Source of the DNA: UBA9547 sp043769845
GTDB lineage: Bacteria; Bacteroidota; Bacteroidia; Cytophagales; UBA9547
NCBI GenBank assembly: GCA_043769845.1
Contig: JAYVIX010000231.1
Location: 1-13,565 of the forward strand
DNA length: 13,565 bases
Direction: 5' to 3'
In this document: positions 1 through 6,496 of the stretch, piece after piece
Position numbering within the stretch: position 1 is the stretch's first letter
Layout: each line of letters begins with the position of its first letter
Position numbers and translations under genes: made by a program
Notes under the pieces: model-generated
Database searches by the model: none
Told to the model about the DNA's origin: nothing
The model's input: only the letters and a program-made list of their open reading frames with translations

Positions 1-2
1 TC

Positions 3-509
3 GAAATTTCGGCCAAACTGGTTCGTCATGGCTATGGAGTAATCACAGGTGGAGGTCCTGGAATTATGGAGGCGGGCAACAAAGGCGCACGATCTGAAAA
101 AGGAAGATCAGTTGGCTTGAATATAGATTTGCCATTCGAACAATCGCATAATCCATATATAGACAGCGATAAACTCATTACGTTTGATTATTTTTTTGTA
201 CGAAAAACGGTTTTTGTCAAATATTCACAAGGTTTTGTGGTCATGCCAGGTGGTTTTGGTACTTTGGATGAACTATTTGAAGCCATAACGTTGATTCAAA
301 CCAAAAAAATTGGAGCATTTCCAATCGTATTAGTAGGTTCAAGTTATTGGAACGGTTTGATGAGTTGGATGAAAGAAGTGATGTTAAATGAAGAACACAA
401 TATCAGTCCAGAAGATCTAAATTTGTTTCATATAGTAGATACGGCCAAAGAAGCGGTAGATATTATTGATGATTTCTATTCGAAATATTTGCTTCAACCA
501 AATTTCTAA
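3..509 (+). CDS. LOG-family protein (cytokinin riboside 5'-monophosphate phosphoribohydrolase type), 5' end missing
   Basis: The gene enters from the left edge; the open frame starts at base 3 and leaves 168 residues. Visible LOG hallmarks are GGGPGIMEAGNKGA (fragment residues 16-29), an Arg-Lys pair at 67-68 that fits the family's catalytic Arg, and the signature PGGFGTLDE at 82-90. The spacing from Arg67 to Glu90 is 23 residues, as between the catalytic Arg and Glu described for LOG enzymes. Proteins of this family cleave the N-glycosidic bond of nucleoside 5'-monophosphates, releasing a base and ribose 5-phosphate; in bacteria the physiological substrate is often unknown. An ATG at 66 lies inside the conserved GGGPG-IMEA motif and is not the true start. 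The older label 'lysine decarboxylase' for this family is a known misannotation. The gene ends 84 bases before dut. Confidence 0.88.
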   Translation, partial: EISAKLVRHGYGVITGGGPGIMEAGNKGARSEKGRSVGLNIDLPFEQSHNPYIDSDKLITFDYFFVRKTVFVKYSQGFVVMPGGFGTLDELFEAITLIQTKKIGAFPIVLVGSSYWNGLMSWMKEVMLNEEHNISPEDLNLFHIVDTAKEAVDIIDDFYSKYLLQPNF

Positions 510-593
510 TCTCAATAAATCAATAGCGATTATTAAAACATGGTTTTTTCAAACAAACTTAATAACTTGCCAGCCTTGATATAGTTCGTTTTT
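510..593 (+). other. 84-bp gap between the LOG gene and dut
   Basis: The stretch is A/T-rich. AAAAC-ATG-GTTTT at 535-547 is a 5-bp stem followed by only one or two more T, too weak to call a terminator. A TATAGTTCG at 580-588 loosely recalls the Bacteroidota -7 element but is spaced and placed poorly (six bases from the ATG). I see no convincing promoter. Confidence 0.25.
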
Positions 594-1028
594 ATGCTCG
601 TAAAAATAATAAACCACTCAAAACATCCGTTACCAAATTATCAAACCGAAGCTTCGGCTGGTATGGATTTGCGAGCCGAGTTGGCCGAATCTGTTACTCT
701 TAAACCCTTGGAACGTAAACTGATCGGGACAGGCCTTTATTTAGAGCTTCCTATTGGTTTTGAAGCCCAAATAAGACCAAGAAGTGGGCTGGCTTACAAG
801 CATGGATTGACCGTACTAAACAGCCCAGGCACCATTGATGCAGATTACAGAGGCGAAATAAAAGTACTTTTGGTCAATCTTTCGGATACTGATTTTTTGG
901 TAAATGACGGAGAGAGAATCGCCCAAATAATTATCACCAAACACGAAACCGTGCAATGGATTACGAGTGATGAACTTTCAGAAACCGAACGTGGAGCTGG
1001 AGGTTATGGCAGTACAGGAGTGAAATAA
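594..1028 (+). CDS. dut: dUTP diphosphatase (dUTPase)
   Basis: This 144-residue trimeric-type dUTPase hydrolyses dUTP to dUMP and PPi, keeping uracil out of DNA and supplying dUMP for dTMP synthesis. All five family motifs are present: motif I around AGMDLRA (22-28), motif II PRSGLA (62-67), motif III GTIDADYRGEIKV (79-91, with the catalytic Asp in IDADYRG), motif IV GERIAQ (106-111) and motif V RGAGGYGSTG (133-142). Length is typical of the bacterial enzyme. Motif V carries Tyr138 where the usual residue is Phe, the ring that stacks on the uracil of bound substrate; this keeps an aromatic residue, so activity is expected. The ATG at 594 gives the standard N-terminus. It is followed 42 bases later by the nucleotidyltransferase gene, an arrangement I recall from many Bacteroidota. 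Confidence 0.97.
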   Translation: MLVKIINHSKHPLPNYQTEASAGMDLRAELAESVTLKPLERKLIGTGLYLELPIGFEAQIRPRSGLAYKHGLTVLNSPGTIDADYRGEIKVLLVNLSDTDFLVNDGERIAQIIITKHETVQWITSDELSETERGAGGYGSTGVK

Positions 1029-1070
1029 ATACTAAATCACATATTTCTAATAAGTTAATAAACCTTTTTT

Positions 1071-2075
1071 ATGAAAATTATTGTTCCGATGGCGGGTATG
1101 GGCAAAAGAATGAGGCCTCATACTCTTACAGTTCCTAAACCTTTAGTTCCGATCGTAGGCAAACCAATCGTGCAACGTCTTGTGGAAGACATCGCTAAAG
1201 TATGTGGCGAAAAGGTAGAGGAAGTAGCTTTTATCATCGGAGATTTTGGCAAAGAAGTAGAAGCCAAATTGATCAAAATAGCCGAATCGGTTGGTGCAAA
1301 AGGAACAATCTACTATCAAAAGCAACCGCTAGGAACTGCACATGCTGTATATTGTGCTGAGCCTTCTTTGGATGGAAATATTGTGGTAGCATTTGCCGAT
1401 ACCTTATTTAAGGCCGATTTTAAAATGGACACCAAAAACGAAGGTGTAATTTGGGTGCAAAAAGTAGAAGATCCGAAACCATTTGGTGTAGTAAAAATAG
1501 GAGCAGAAGGCCATATTACTGATTTTGTAGAAAAACCAGAAACATTTGTATCTGATTTGGCGATTATTGGAATTTATTATTTTAAAGATGGTCGTTATTT
1601 GGCCAACGAAATCAAATATTTGCTTGATAATAATGTGACAGACAAAGGTGAATTCCAAATCACCAATGCGCTTGAAAACATGAAAAATAAAGGAACTAAG
1701 TTTGTTCCTGGACAAATCAGCGAATGGTTGGATTGTGGCAATAAAAACTCAACAGTTGATACCAACAAATCATACTTAGGTTACCTAAACGGTACAGATT
1801 TAGTTGCTAAAACGGCCAAAATAGACAATTCTGTTATTATTCAACCTTCATTTATTGGCGAAAATGTAGTGATCACAAACAGTGTTGTTGGGCCATATGT
1901 TTCGCTTGGTAACGGAACTAAAGTGAGCAATACTGTCATCAGCAAAAGTATTGTACAAGAAAATGCAACCATCAAAAATGCAGTGATTACTAATTCTATG
2001 TTAGGAAACAGTGCCACTTACGAAGGTCATGCGCGCGATTTGAGCGTAGGTGATTTTAATGTTATTTCTGAATAA
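1071..2075 (+). CDS. Sugar-phosphate nucleotidyltransferase with left-handed beta-helix C-terminus
   Basis: This 334-residue protein has the Rossmann-like nucleotidyltransferase domain of the RmlA/GlmU/ManC superfamily. The signature loop GMGKRMRPHT followed by PKP spans residues 9-24 and binds the NTP phosphates; QPLGTAHA is at 85-92, the metal-binding Asp is D110 (in FADTLF, with Ala replacing the more usual Gly before Asp), EKP at 154-156 and the second metal Asp D221 in WLDCG. From about residue 245 to 325 the sequence turns into hexapeptide-like repeats rich in I/V and N/G, which predict a left-handed beta helix. It would couple a sugar 1-phosphate to a nucleotide for envelope polysaccharide or glycan synthesis. 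Base and sugar specificity (dTDP-glucose, UDP-GlcNAc or GDP-mannose type) cannot be read from sequence alone, so I give no symbol. Its 3' end overlaps the longest reading of the next gene. Confidence 0.9.
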   Translation: MKIIVPMAGMGKRMRPHTLTVPKPLVPIVGKPIVQRLVEDIAKVCGEKVEEVAFIIGDFGKEVEAKLIKIAESVGAKGTIYYQKQPLGTAHAVYCAEPSLDGNIVVAFADTLFKADFKMDTKNEGVIWVQKVEDPKPFGVVKIGAEGHITDFVEKPETFVSDLAIIGIYYFKDGRYLANEIKYLLDNNVTDKGEFQITNALENMKNKGTKFVPGQISEWLDCGNKNSTVDTNKSYLGYLNGTDLVAKTAKIDNSVIIQPSFIGENVVITNSVVGPYVSLGNGTKVSNTVISKSIVQENATIKNAVITNSMLGNSATYEGHARDLSVGDFNVISE

Positions 2076-3816
2076 CTCATTGATTTTGAACTACAATAAA
2101 GTAAAATTATACATAATTATTCCTTTTCTTTTGGCAGGGAGCGTTTCGCTCTTTGCCCAAAATAAAAATAAAAAGGAACAGAAATTAATCAGAGAAAATC
2201 AGGAACTGCGCCAAGCAGAAGAGTATTTTGTCGAAGGAAACAAAGAATACCTGTTAGGTAAGTACGAAAAAGCAACTGATTGGCTTCAAAAAGCCTATAA
2301 ACTATACCCACACAATGCGGCATTCAATTTCAAATTGGCAGAATGTTATGCCCAATTAAATAATTTGTCAAAAGCAATTGAGCTTACTCACAAAGCATTT
2401 GAATTAGCACCACACAACAAATATTATGGTATGTTGCTCGCACAATTATATGAGCGAGACAAAAAATACAAAGAGGCAATTAAAATATATGAAAAAATAG
2501 TAAAGTCAATCACTGGAAATGATGAATTATTACTAAACATTGCCAATCTTCAACTTTTTACAAACGACTTTGACGGTGCTGTCAAAACATATACCAAATT
2601 AGAAACCATTTTTGGAGTCAATGAAGAGATTGTACGCCAAAAGCAATTACTTTATTTAAAACAAAATAGATTAGATGAAGCAATATTGGAATGGAAGAAA
2701 TTAATTGAAATTACACCAGAGGATCCTAATCTAGTAATTGAACTTGCGAATTTATTGTTTGTAAATAACAGAAATGAAGAAGCAAAAAAACTACTAGAAG
2801 AATACATCAGTAAAAAGCCAGATTCTCCTTTCGCCAATCTAATGCTTTATGAAATATACAAAAAAGAAGGTAAAAAGGCAGAATCGGCCAAAGAACTTGA
2901 AAAAGCTTTTCAATCTCCACAATTAAATATAGATGCGAAAATTGGAGTGATCATTTCGATGCTTCGCCAATTGCAAACAGATACTTCGGTAAAAAAAGAA
3001 ACCGTACGATTAGGACAGATTTTGGTTGAAGTACATCCATCAGAGGCAAAGGCATATGCAATGAATGGCGACATACTAGCTTTGCAAGAAATCAAACAAG
3101 GTGCACTGTCCAATTATGTTAAATCGATTGAAATTGACAATTCGCATTTCAAAATATGGCAACAAATTATCTTTCTTGCTACCGAATTGAATCAAAATGA
3201 TACCGTTATCAAATATGCTGAAAAGGCTTTGGAAGTATTTCCAACTCAACCCATCTTTTATTTTTATAGCGGTTCGGCTTATATCAGCAAGAAAAAATAC
3301 CGTTCAGCAATCGAACAGCTAGAAGCTGGAAGAAAGATAATTGTTAACAATAACGATCTTTCGATTCAGTTTTTATCCCAATTGGGTGATTCTTATAACG
3401 GTTTGAAAGAATACCCAAAATCGGATTCGAGTTACGATGAAGCCTTGAATTTAGATCCTGAAAATGTGCACGTCTTGAACAATTACAGTTATTATCTTTC
3501 GCTCCGAAAAGAAAAATTGGAAAAAGCGAAGAAAATGTGCGAAAAAATGCTTCAAAAAAGTCCCGAAGAACCCGCATATCTAGACACTTATGCTTGGGTG
3601 CTTTATCAAATGAAGGATTTTGAAGGAGCGAAGAAATACATCGAAAAAGCATTGTTAAAAACCAACGATGCTACTATAATCGAACATTATGGTGATATTT
3701 TGTACCAAATAGGCGAAAAGGAGAATGCTGTTTTGAATTGGGAAAAAGCCAAAAAGGGTGAAGGTTATTCCAATTTATTAGATAAAAAAATAACTGACAG
3801 AAAATTGTATGAATAG
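2059..3816 (+). CDS. Secreted tetratricopeptide-repeat protein
   Basis: A roughly 575-residue TPR protein. After a hydrophobic N-terminal segment (IIIPFLLAGSVSLFAQ), which looks like a type I signal peptide cut near FAQ, nearly the whole chain is a run of about 34-residue helical repeats with TPR spacing (for example KYEKATDWLQKAYKLYP, NLSKAIELTHKAFELAP, RLDEAILEWKKLIEITP, DFEGAKKYIEKAL); I estimate a dozen. It should be a periplasmic or membrane-associated scaffold. The start is uncertain: the longest reading starts with GTG at 2050, an ATG lies at 2059, and TTG codons at 2080 and 2086 would give a shorter, more classical signal peptide (short n-region with Lys) just after the preceding stop at 2073-2075. 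In every case it is translationally coupled to the nucleotidyltransferase. The 3' end overlaps the next gene by 8 bp. Partner proteins are not known to me; the context is envelope biogenesis. Confidence 0.85.
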   Translation: MLFLNNSLILNYNKVKLYIIIPFLLAGSVSLFAQNKNKKEQKLIRENQELRQAEEYFVEGNKEYLLGKYEKATDWLQKAYKLYPHNAAFNFKLAECYAQLNNLSKAIELTHKAFELAPHNKYYGMLLAQLYERDKKYKEAIKIYEKIVKSITGNDELLLNIANLQLFTNDFDGAVKTYTKLETIFGVNEEIVRQKQLLYLKQNRLDEAILEWKKLIEITPEDPNLVIELANLLFVNNRNEEAKKLLEEYISKKPDSPFANLMLYEIYKKEGKKAESAKELEKAFQSPQLNIDAKIGVIISMLRQLQTDTSVKKETVRLGQILVEVHPSEAKAYAMNGDILALQEIKQGALSNYVKSIEIDNSHFKIWQQIIFLATELNQNDTVIKYAEKALEVFPTQPIFYFYSGSAYISKKKYRSAIEQLEAGRKIIVNNNDLSIQFLSQLGDSYNGLKEYPKSDSSYDEALNLDPENVHVLNNYSYYLSLRKEKLEKAKKMCEKMLQKSPEEPAYLDTYAWVLYQMKDFEGAKKYIEKALLKTNDATIIEHYGDILYQIGEKENAVLNWEKAKKGEGYSNLLDKKITDRKLYE

Positions 3817-4561
3817 GTTTCTATTTTTCTCCTTGATTCTTTTAGCGTTTACATCTTGCAAGAAAAATCTCCAAAAAAGTCAACCCGTTAAGCCTCATAA
3901 AGCTACTATTAAGGTAAATGAATTAGATTTCGACTATTTCCAGTCTAAAGCGAAAATTGATTATGACGATGGAACGAATCAGTTTTCATCGCCTATGACA
4001 ATTCGCATCCGTAAGGATAGTGTGATTTGGATATCGGTGAACCCAGCTTTGGGAATTGAAGTAGTAAGGGCATTGATTACTCCCGATTCTATTTTTGTGA
4101 TTGATAAAATTCATAAGAATTTTTATGCAGAAGGTTTAAATTATGTCAAACAAAATTTTGGTGTGGAATTGAGCTTTAAGATGATACAAGCCGCATTGTT
4201 AGGCAATCTGATCGAACCGATAACCTATTCTGATTCCTTAAATTTCGAAGGTGATTTTGCAATCCTACGTCAATCTAAAGATAAACTAGGTATTTTGAAT
4301 CATATCAGTAAAACAAGCCGAAAGATTGAAAATGTGATTGTGACTGATCCTGAAACCAAAAATAATTTGACGATTAAGTATACCGATTTTGCTCCTTTAG
4401 ATACATTCCAGTTTGCATTTACAGGACAAATATTGGCCAATTATCTTTCTAAAAGTGGCATGATGAAGTCTAACGTCACGATCAATCATCAACGTGTCGA
4501 TTTAAAAGACAAGCAAATGCGTTTCCCTTTTAACATAAAAAGTAAATACGATAGGAAGTAA
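3809..4561 (+). CDS. DUF4292 lipoprotein, LolB-like
   Basis: This 250-residue protein begins with a lipoprotein signal peptide: MNRFLFFSLILLAFTSC, with the lipid-modified Cys at 17 followed by KKN. The rest matches my recollection of DUF4292, widespread in Bacteroidota: alternating beta strands such as SPMTIRIRKDSVIWISVNPA, then LGIEVVRALITPDSIFVIDK, a helix, and AALLGN. The run 'R-I-x-x-D-S-x-I-W-x-S-x-x-P-x-L-G ... L-x-G' resembles the pattern of the LolA/LolB fold, the half-barrel that accepts lipoproteins at the outer membrane. I therefore infer a LolB-like role or another lipid- or lipoprotein-handling role; this is not shown directly. It overlaps the TPR gene by 8 bp (ATGAATAG), and an envC-like gene follows 57 bases downstream, so the three are probably co-expressed. 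Confidence 0.82.
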   Translation: MNRFLFFSLILLAFTSCKKNLQKSQPVKPHKATIKVNELDFDYFQSKAKIDYDDGTNQFSSPMTIRIRKDSVIWISVNPALGIEVVRALITPDSIFVIDKIHKNFYAEGLNYVKQNFGVELSFKMIQAALLGNLIEPITYSDSLNFEGDFAILRQSKDKLGILNHISKTSRKIENVIVTDPETKNNLTIKYTDFAPLDTFQFAFTGQILANYLSKSGMMKSNVTINHQRVDLKDKQMRFPFNIKSKYDRK

Positions 4562-4618
4562 AATTTTTAGTTCACATACAAAAAAGCCATTTTTGTGCTC
4601 AGCACGTATTTCTAGCAA
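4562..4618 (+). other. 57-bp gap with two small inverted repeats upstream of the envC-like gene
   Basis: Two short dyads are visible. ACAAAAA (4578-4584) pairs with TTTTTGT (4590-4596) around a 5-base loop, and GTGCT-C-AGCAC (4595-4605) is a compact palindrome overlapping its end. The first stem is A/T-only apart from one C-G pair, so it is a poor terminator. The pair could reflect a regulatory site or a mutually exclusive RNA fold before the GTG start at 4619; neither is proven. Confidence 0.3.
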
Positions 4619-5908
4619 GTGAAGCAACGTTTTCTATTTCTATTTTTATTAACCACACTAGCGTTTGCGCCATTAGTATCGACAGCCCAAAAATCTAAAC
4701 AACAATTAGAAAGGGAGAAAAGAGAAAACCTCAAAAAAATAAATGAGGCAAATAGAATTTTGGATGAAACCAAAAACAAAAAAACAGCCACGATTGGAAA
4801 ACTATCTGCCATCAAAAGAAAGATAGAAACTACTTCCAAAATTATCCATAACGTATCGGACGAAATTCAACTTATTGATGCAGAGATAATTGAAACAACT
4901 TCGATGATCTATGCATTGGAAGATGATTTGAAAAAGATGAAAGAGGAATATGCTAAAATGGCGTATTCGGCTCAAAAAACTGGTAATGGGATCGATAAAT
5001 TGGCTTTTCTTTTTTCGGCCAAATCGTTCAATCAAATGCTGATGCGGATGAAATATTTTGAGCAATACAATGAAATGCGCAAACGACAAATCAAGGCCAT
5101 TTCTCATGTTGAAAAAATACTCATTAGAGAGCATGTTAGTTTGAATAAAAAAAGAAATCAGAAAAGTGATTTATTGGTTTTTCAAGTGAAAGAGAGTGAA
5201 AACCTAACGGTCATGAAAGGTGAACACGATCATATTGTACAAGAACTGACCCAAAAAGAAACGGAAATTGTCAAAGACCTAGAAGAAAGAAAGATTGCTG
5301 TCGAAAAACTAGATAAACTAATTGCAGATTTAGTAAAAAGAGAAATCGAAAAAGCACTTGCAGAAGCCAAGGCCAAAGCAGTAGCCGAATTGGCGCGGAG
5401 AAAGGCCAACGCCAAAACTGTAAAGGAAAAAGAAAAAATAGAAGCTGAAGAAAAATCGGGAGTAATTTATGAAACTCCTGAAACAAAACAGATAAATACT
5501 TCCTTTCAAGCAAATAAATCTCAGTTGTTATGGCCTGTGAAACATGGTTTTATCAGTCAAGGTTTTGGAAGGAAACCACATCCAGTTTTGCGTGGTGTGG
5601 TGATTGAGAATTTGGGAATTGATATTCAAACTAATAAAGACGAAGAAGTAAGAGGCGTTTTTGAAGGTAAAATTTCGGCAGTTGCCAATGTGCCAGGCAT
5701 GGGTATGGTGGTGATGATCCAGCATGGAAATTACTATACAGTATATGCCCGTTTGAAAAATATTGTGGTGAAAACAGGTCAAAAGATCAAAGCCAAAGAT
5801 CCAATTGGACAGGTTTCTGAAGATAAAGACGAAGCGCATCAGTTACAATTCCAAATATGGAGAGGAAACGAAAAGATGGATCCAGAAGAATGGTTGCTTC
5901 AAAAATAG
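4619..5908 (+). CDS. EnvC-like murein hydrolase activator with degenerate LytM (M23) domain
   Basis: The 429-residue product starts at a GTG and has a clear signal peptide (MKQRFLFLFLLTTLAFAPLV, then STA before Gln24). Residues about 25-285 are charged heptad-like sequence, including an Ala/Lys/Glu-rich stretch at 240-285, predicting long coiled coils. A LytM domain occupies about 300-429. The zinc-site motif HxxxD reads N331-L-G-I-D335; the catalytic His of the Y-x-H motif reads Arg (YARL, R378); the HxH motif reads Q408-L-Q410. All histidines are gone and only the Asp remains, so the domain should not cleave peptidoglycan. By analogy with E. coli EnvC and NlpD it should bind and activate a cell-wall amidase during daughter-cell separation, under control through its coiled coil. 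It may be the last gene of the envelope cluster; its stop abuts the convergent phosphoesterase gene. Confidence 0.92.
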   Translation: MKQRFLFLFLLTTLAFAPLVSTAQKSKQQLEREKRENLKKINEANRILDETKNKKTATIGKLSAIKRKIETTSKIIHNVSDEIQLIDAEIIETTSMIYALEDDLKKMKEEYAKMAYSAQKTGNGIDKLAFLFSAKSFNQMLMRMKYFEQYNEMRKRQIKAISHVEKILIREHVSLNKKRNQKSDLLVFQVKESENLTVMKGEHDHIVQELTQKETEIVKDLEERKIAVEKLDKLIADLVKREIEKALAEAKAKAVAELARRKANAKTVKEKEKIEAEEKSGVIYETPETKQINTSFQANKSQLLWPVKHGFISQGFGRKPHPVLRGVVIENLGIDIQTNKDEEVRGVFEGKISAVANVPGMGMVVMIQHGNYYTVYARLKNIVVKTGQKIKAKDPIGQVSEDKDEAHQLQFQIWRGNEKMDPEEWLLQK

Positions 5909-6421
5909 CTATTTGATTAATTCTGCCCTTTTCCCAAGTTCGATTACTTGAACGTCAAATATTCGACCTTCTTCTATTTTTAACCGAACAAGTGTACGCA
6001 TCTGATGAAATCCATGCTTGCCTGCTGCACCTGGATTGAGAAATAGCATGTTGTGATGTATTTTATCTGAAAAAATACTCAACTGATGTGAGTGTCCGCA
6101 GATAAACAATGTAGGCTTTAGTTCCAGAACCATTGCTTTTACTTCCTTTAGATACTTTCCTGGCGGCCCAGCAATATGGATCATGTATACTTTTTGTCCT
6201 TCGCATTCAAAAAAAAGTTCTTTAGGATATTCCAATCGTACTGCATTATCATCAATATTTCCATAAACGGCTCGGAAAGTTTTGAATGCTTTGAGGCGAT
6301 TTGCAACCTCAATCTCACCAATATCACCAGCGTGCCAGATCTCGTCACATGCATCAAAATGTTTGAAAACTTTATCATCTAAAAAGCTATGTGTGTCGGA
6401 AATAATCCCTATCTGTTTCAT
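5909..6421 (-). CDS. YfcE/MJ0936-type metallophosphoesterase
   Basis: A calcineurin-like phosphoesterase on the minus strand; start chosen at MKQIGIISDTH, giving 170 residues, the usual length for the family. A longer reading from 6454 would add 11 residues that precede the first beta strand and look non-native. Dinuclear metal-site motifs are all visible: D9-T-H11, HAGD with D33, YGNID with N55, an H82 in MIHIAG, and GHSH at 109-112, followed by NPGAAG. Such proteins are Mn/Ni-dependent phosphodiesterases active on model substrates; the cellular target is generally unknown. The protein has no signal peptide and should be cytosolic. Its stop codon (TAG, minus) is immediately next to the stop of the envC-like gene, so the two converge with no gap. 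It is divergent from hppA. Confidence 0.9.
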   Translation of the reverse strand: MKQIGIISDTHSFLDDKVFKHFDACDEIWHAGDIGEIEVANRLKAFKTFRAVYGNIDDNAVRLEYPKELFFECEGQKVYMIHIAGPPGKYLKEVKAMVLELKPTLFICGHSHQLSIFSDKIHHNMLFLNPGAAGKHGFHQMRTLVRLKIEEGRIFDVQVIELGKRAELIK

Positions 6422-6445
6422 ATAATTTAATAATTGGACTAAAAA

Positions 6446-6477
6446 TTTGTACACTAACGCTAAAGTAAATAAATTCG
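6446..6477 (+). promoter_or_regulatory. Candidate Bacteroidota-type promoter for hppA
   Basis: TTTG at 6446-6449 and TAAATTCG at 6470-6477 are separated by 20 bases. This fits the Bacteroidota sigma-ABfr consensus TTTG-N19-21-TAnnTTTG with one mismatch in the -7 element. Transcription would begin near 6484, leaving a leader of about 13 bases before the hppA ATG at 6497. The candidate lies in the divergent gap between the phosphoesterase gene and hppA. It is a visual match only. Confidence 0.4.
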
Positions 6478-6496
6478 CAGCCTTTTGGTGTAGTAA

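Noticed and set aside
66..509. ATG at 66 as the start of the LOG-family protein
   Set aside because: The ATG is the Met inside the conserved GGGPGIMEA motif, and the conserved frame continues upstream to the window edge.
535..549. AAAAC-ATG-GTTTT stem as a terminator for the LOG gene
   Set aside because: Only five pairs, mostly A-T, with a three-base loop and a short T run.
580..588. TATAGTTCG as a -7 promoter element of dut
   Set aside because: It does not match TAnnTTTG in spacing, and it lies too close to the ATG unless the message is leaderless.
1404..1715. Antisense open frame of 103 codons inside the nucleotidyltransferase gene
   Set aside because: Opposite strand of a conserved catalytic region; Phe/Ile/Tyr-heavy translation typical of a shadow frame.
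5528..5839. Antisense open frame of 103 codons inside the envC-like gene
   Set aside because: It lies opposite the conserved LytM domain; its translation is rich in His, Phe and Ile without family features, and the + strand frame is clearly coding.
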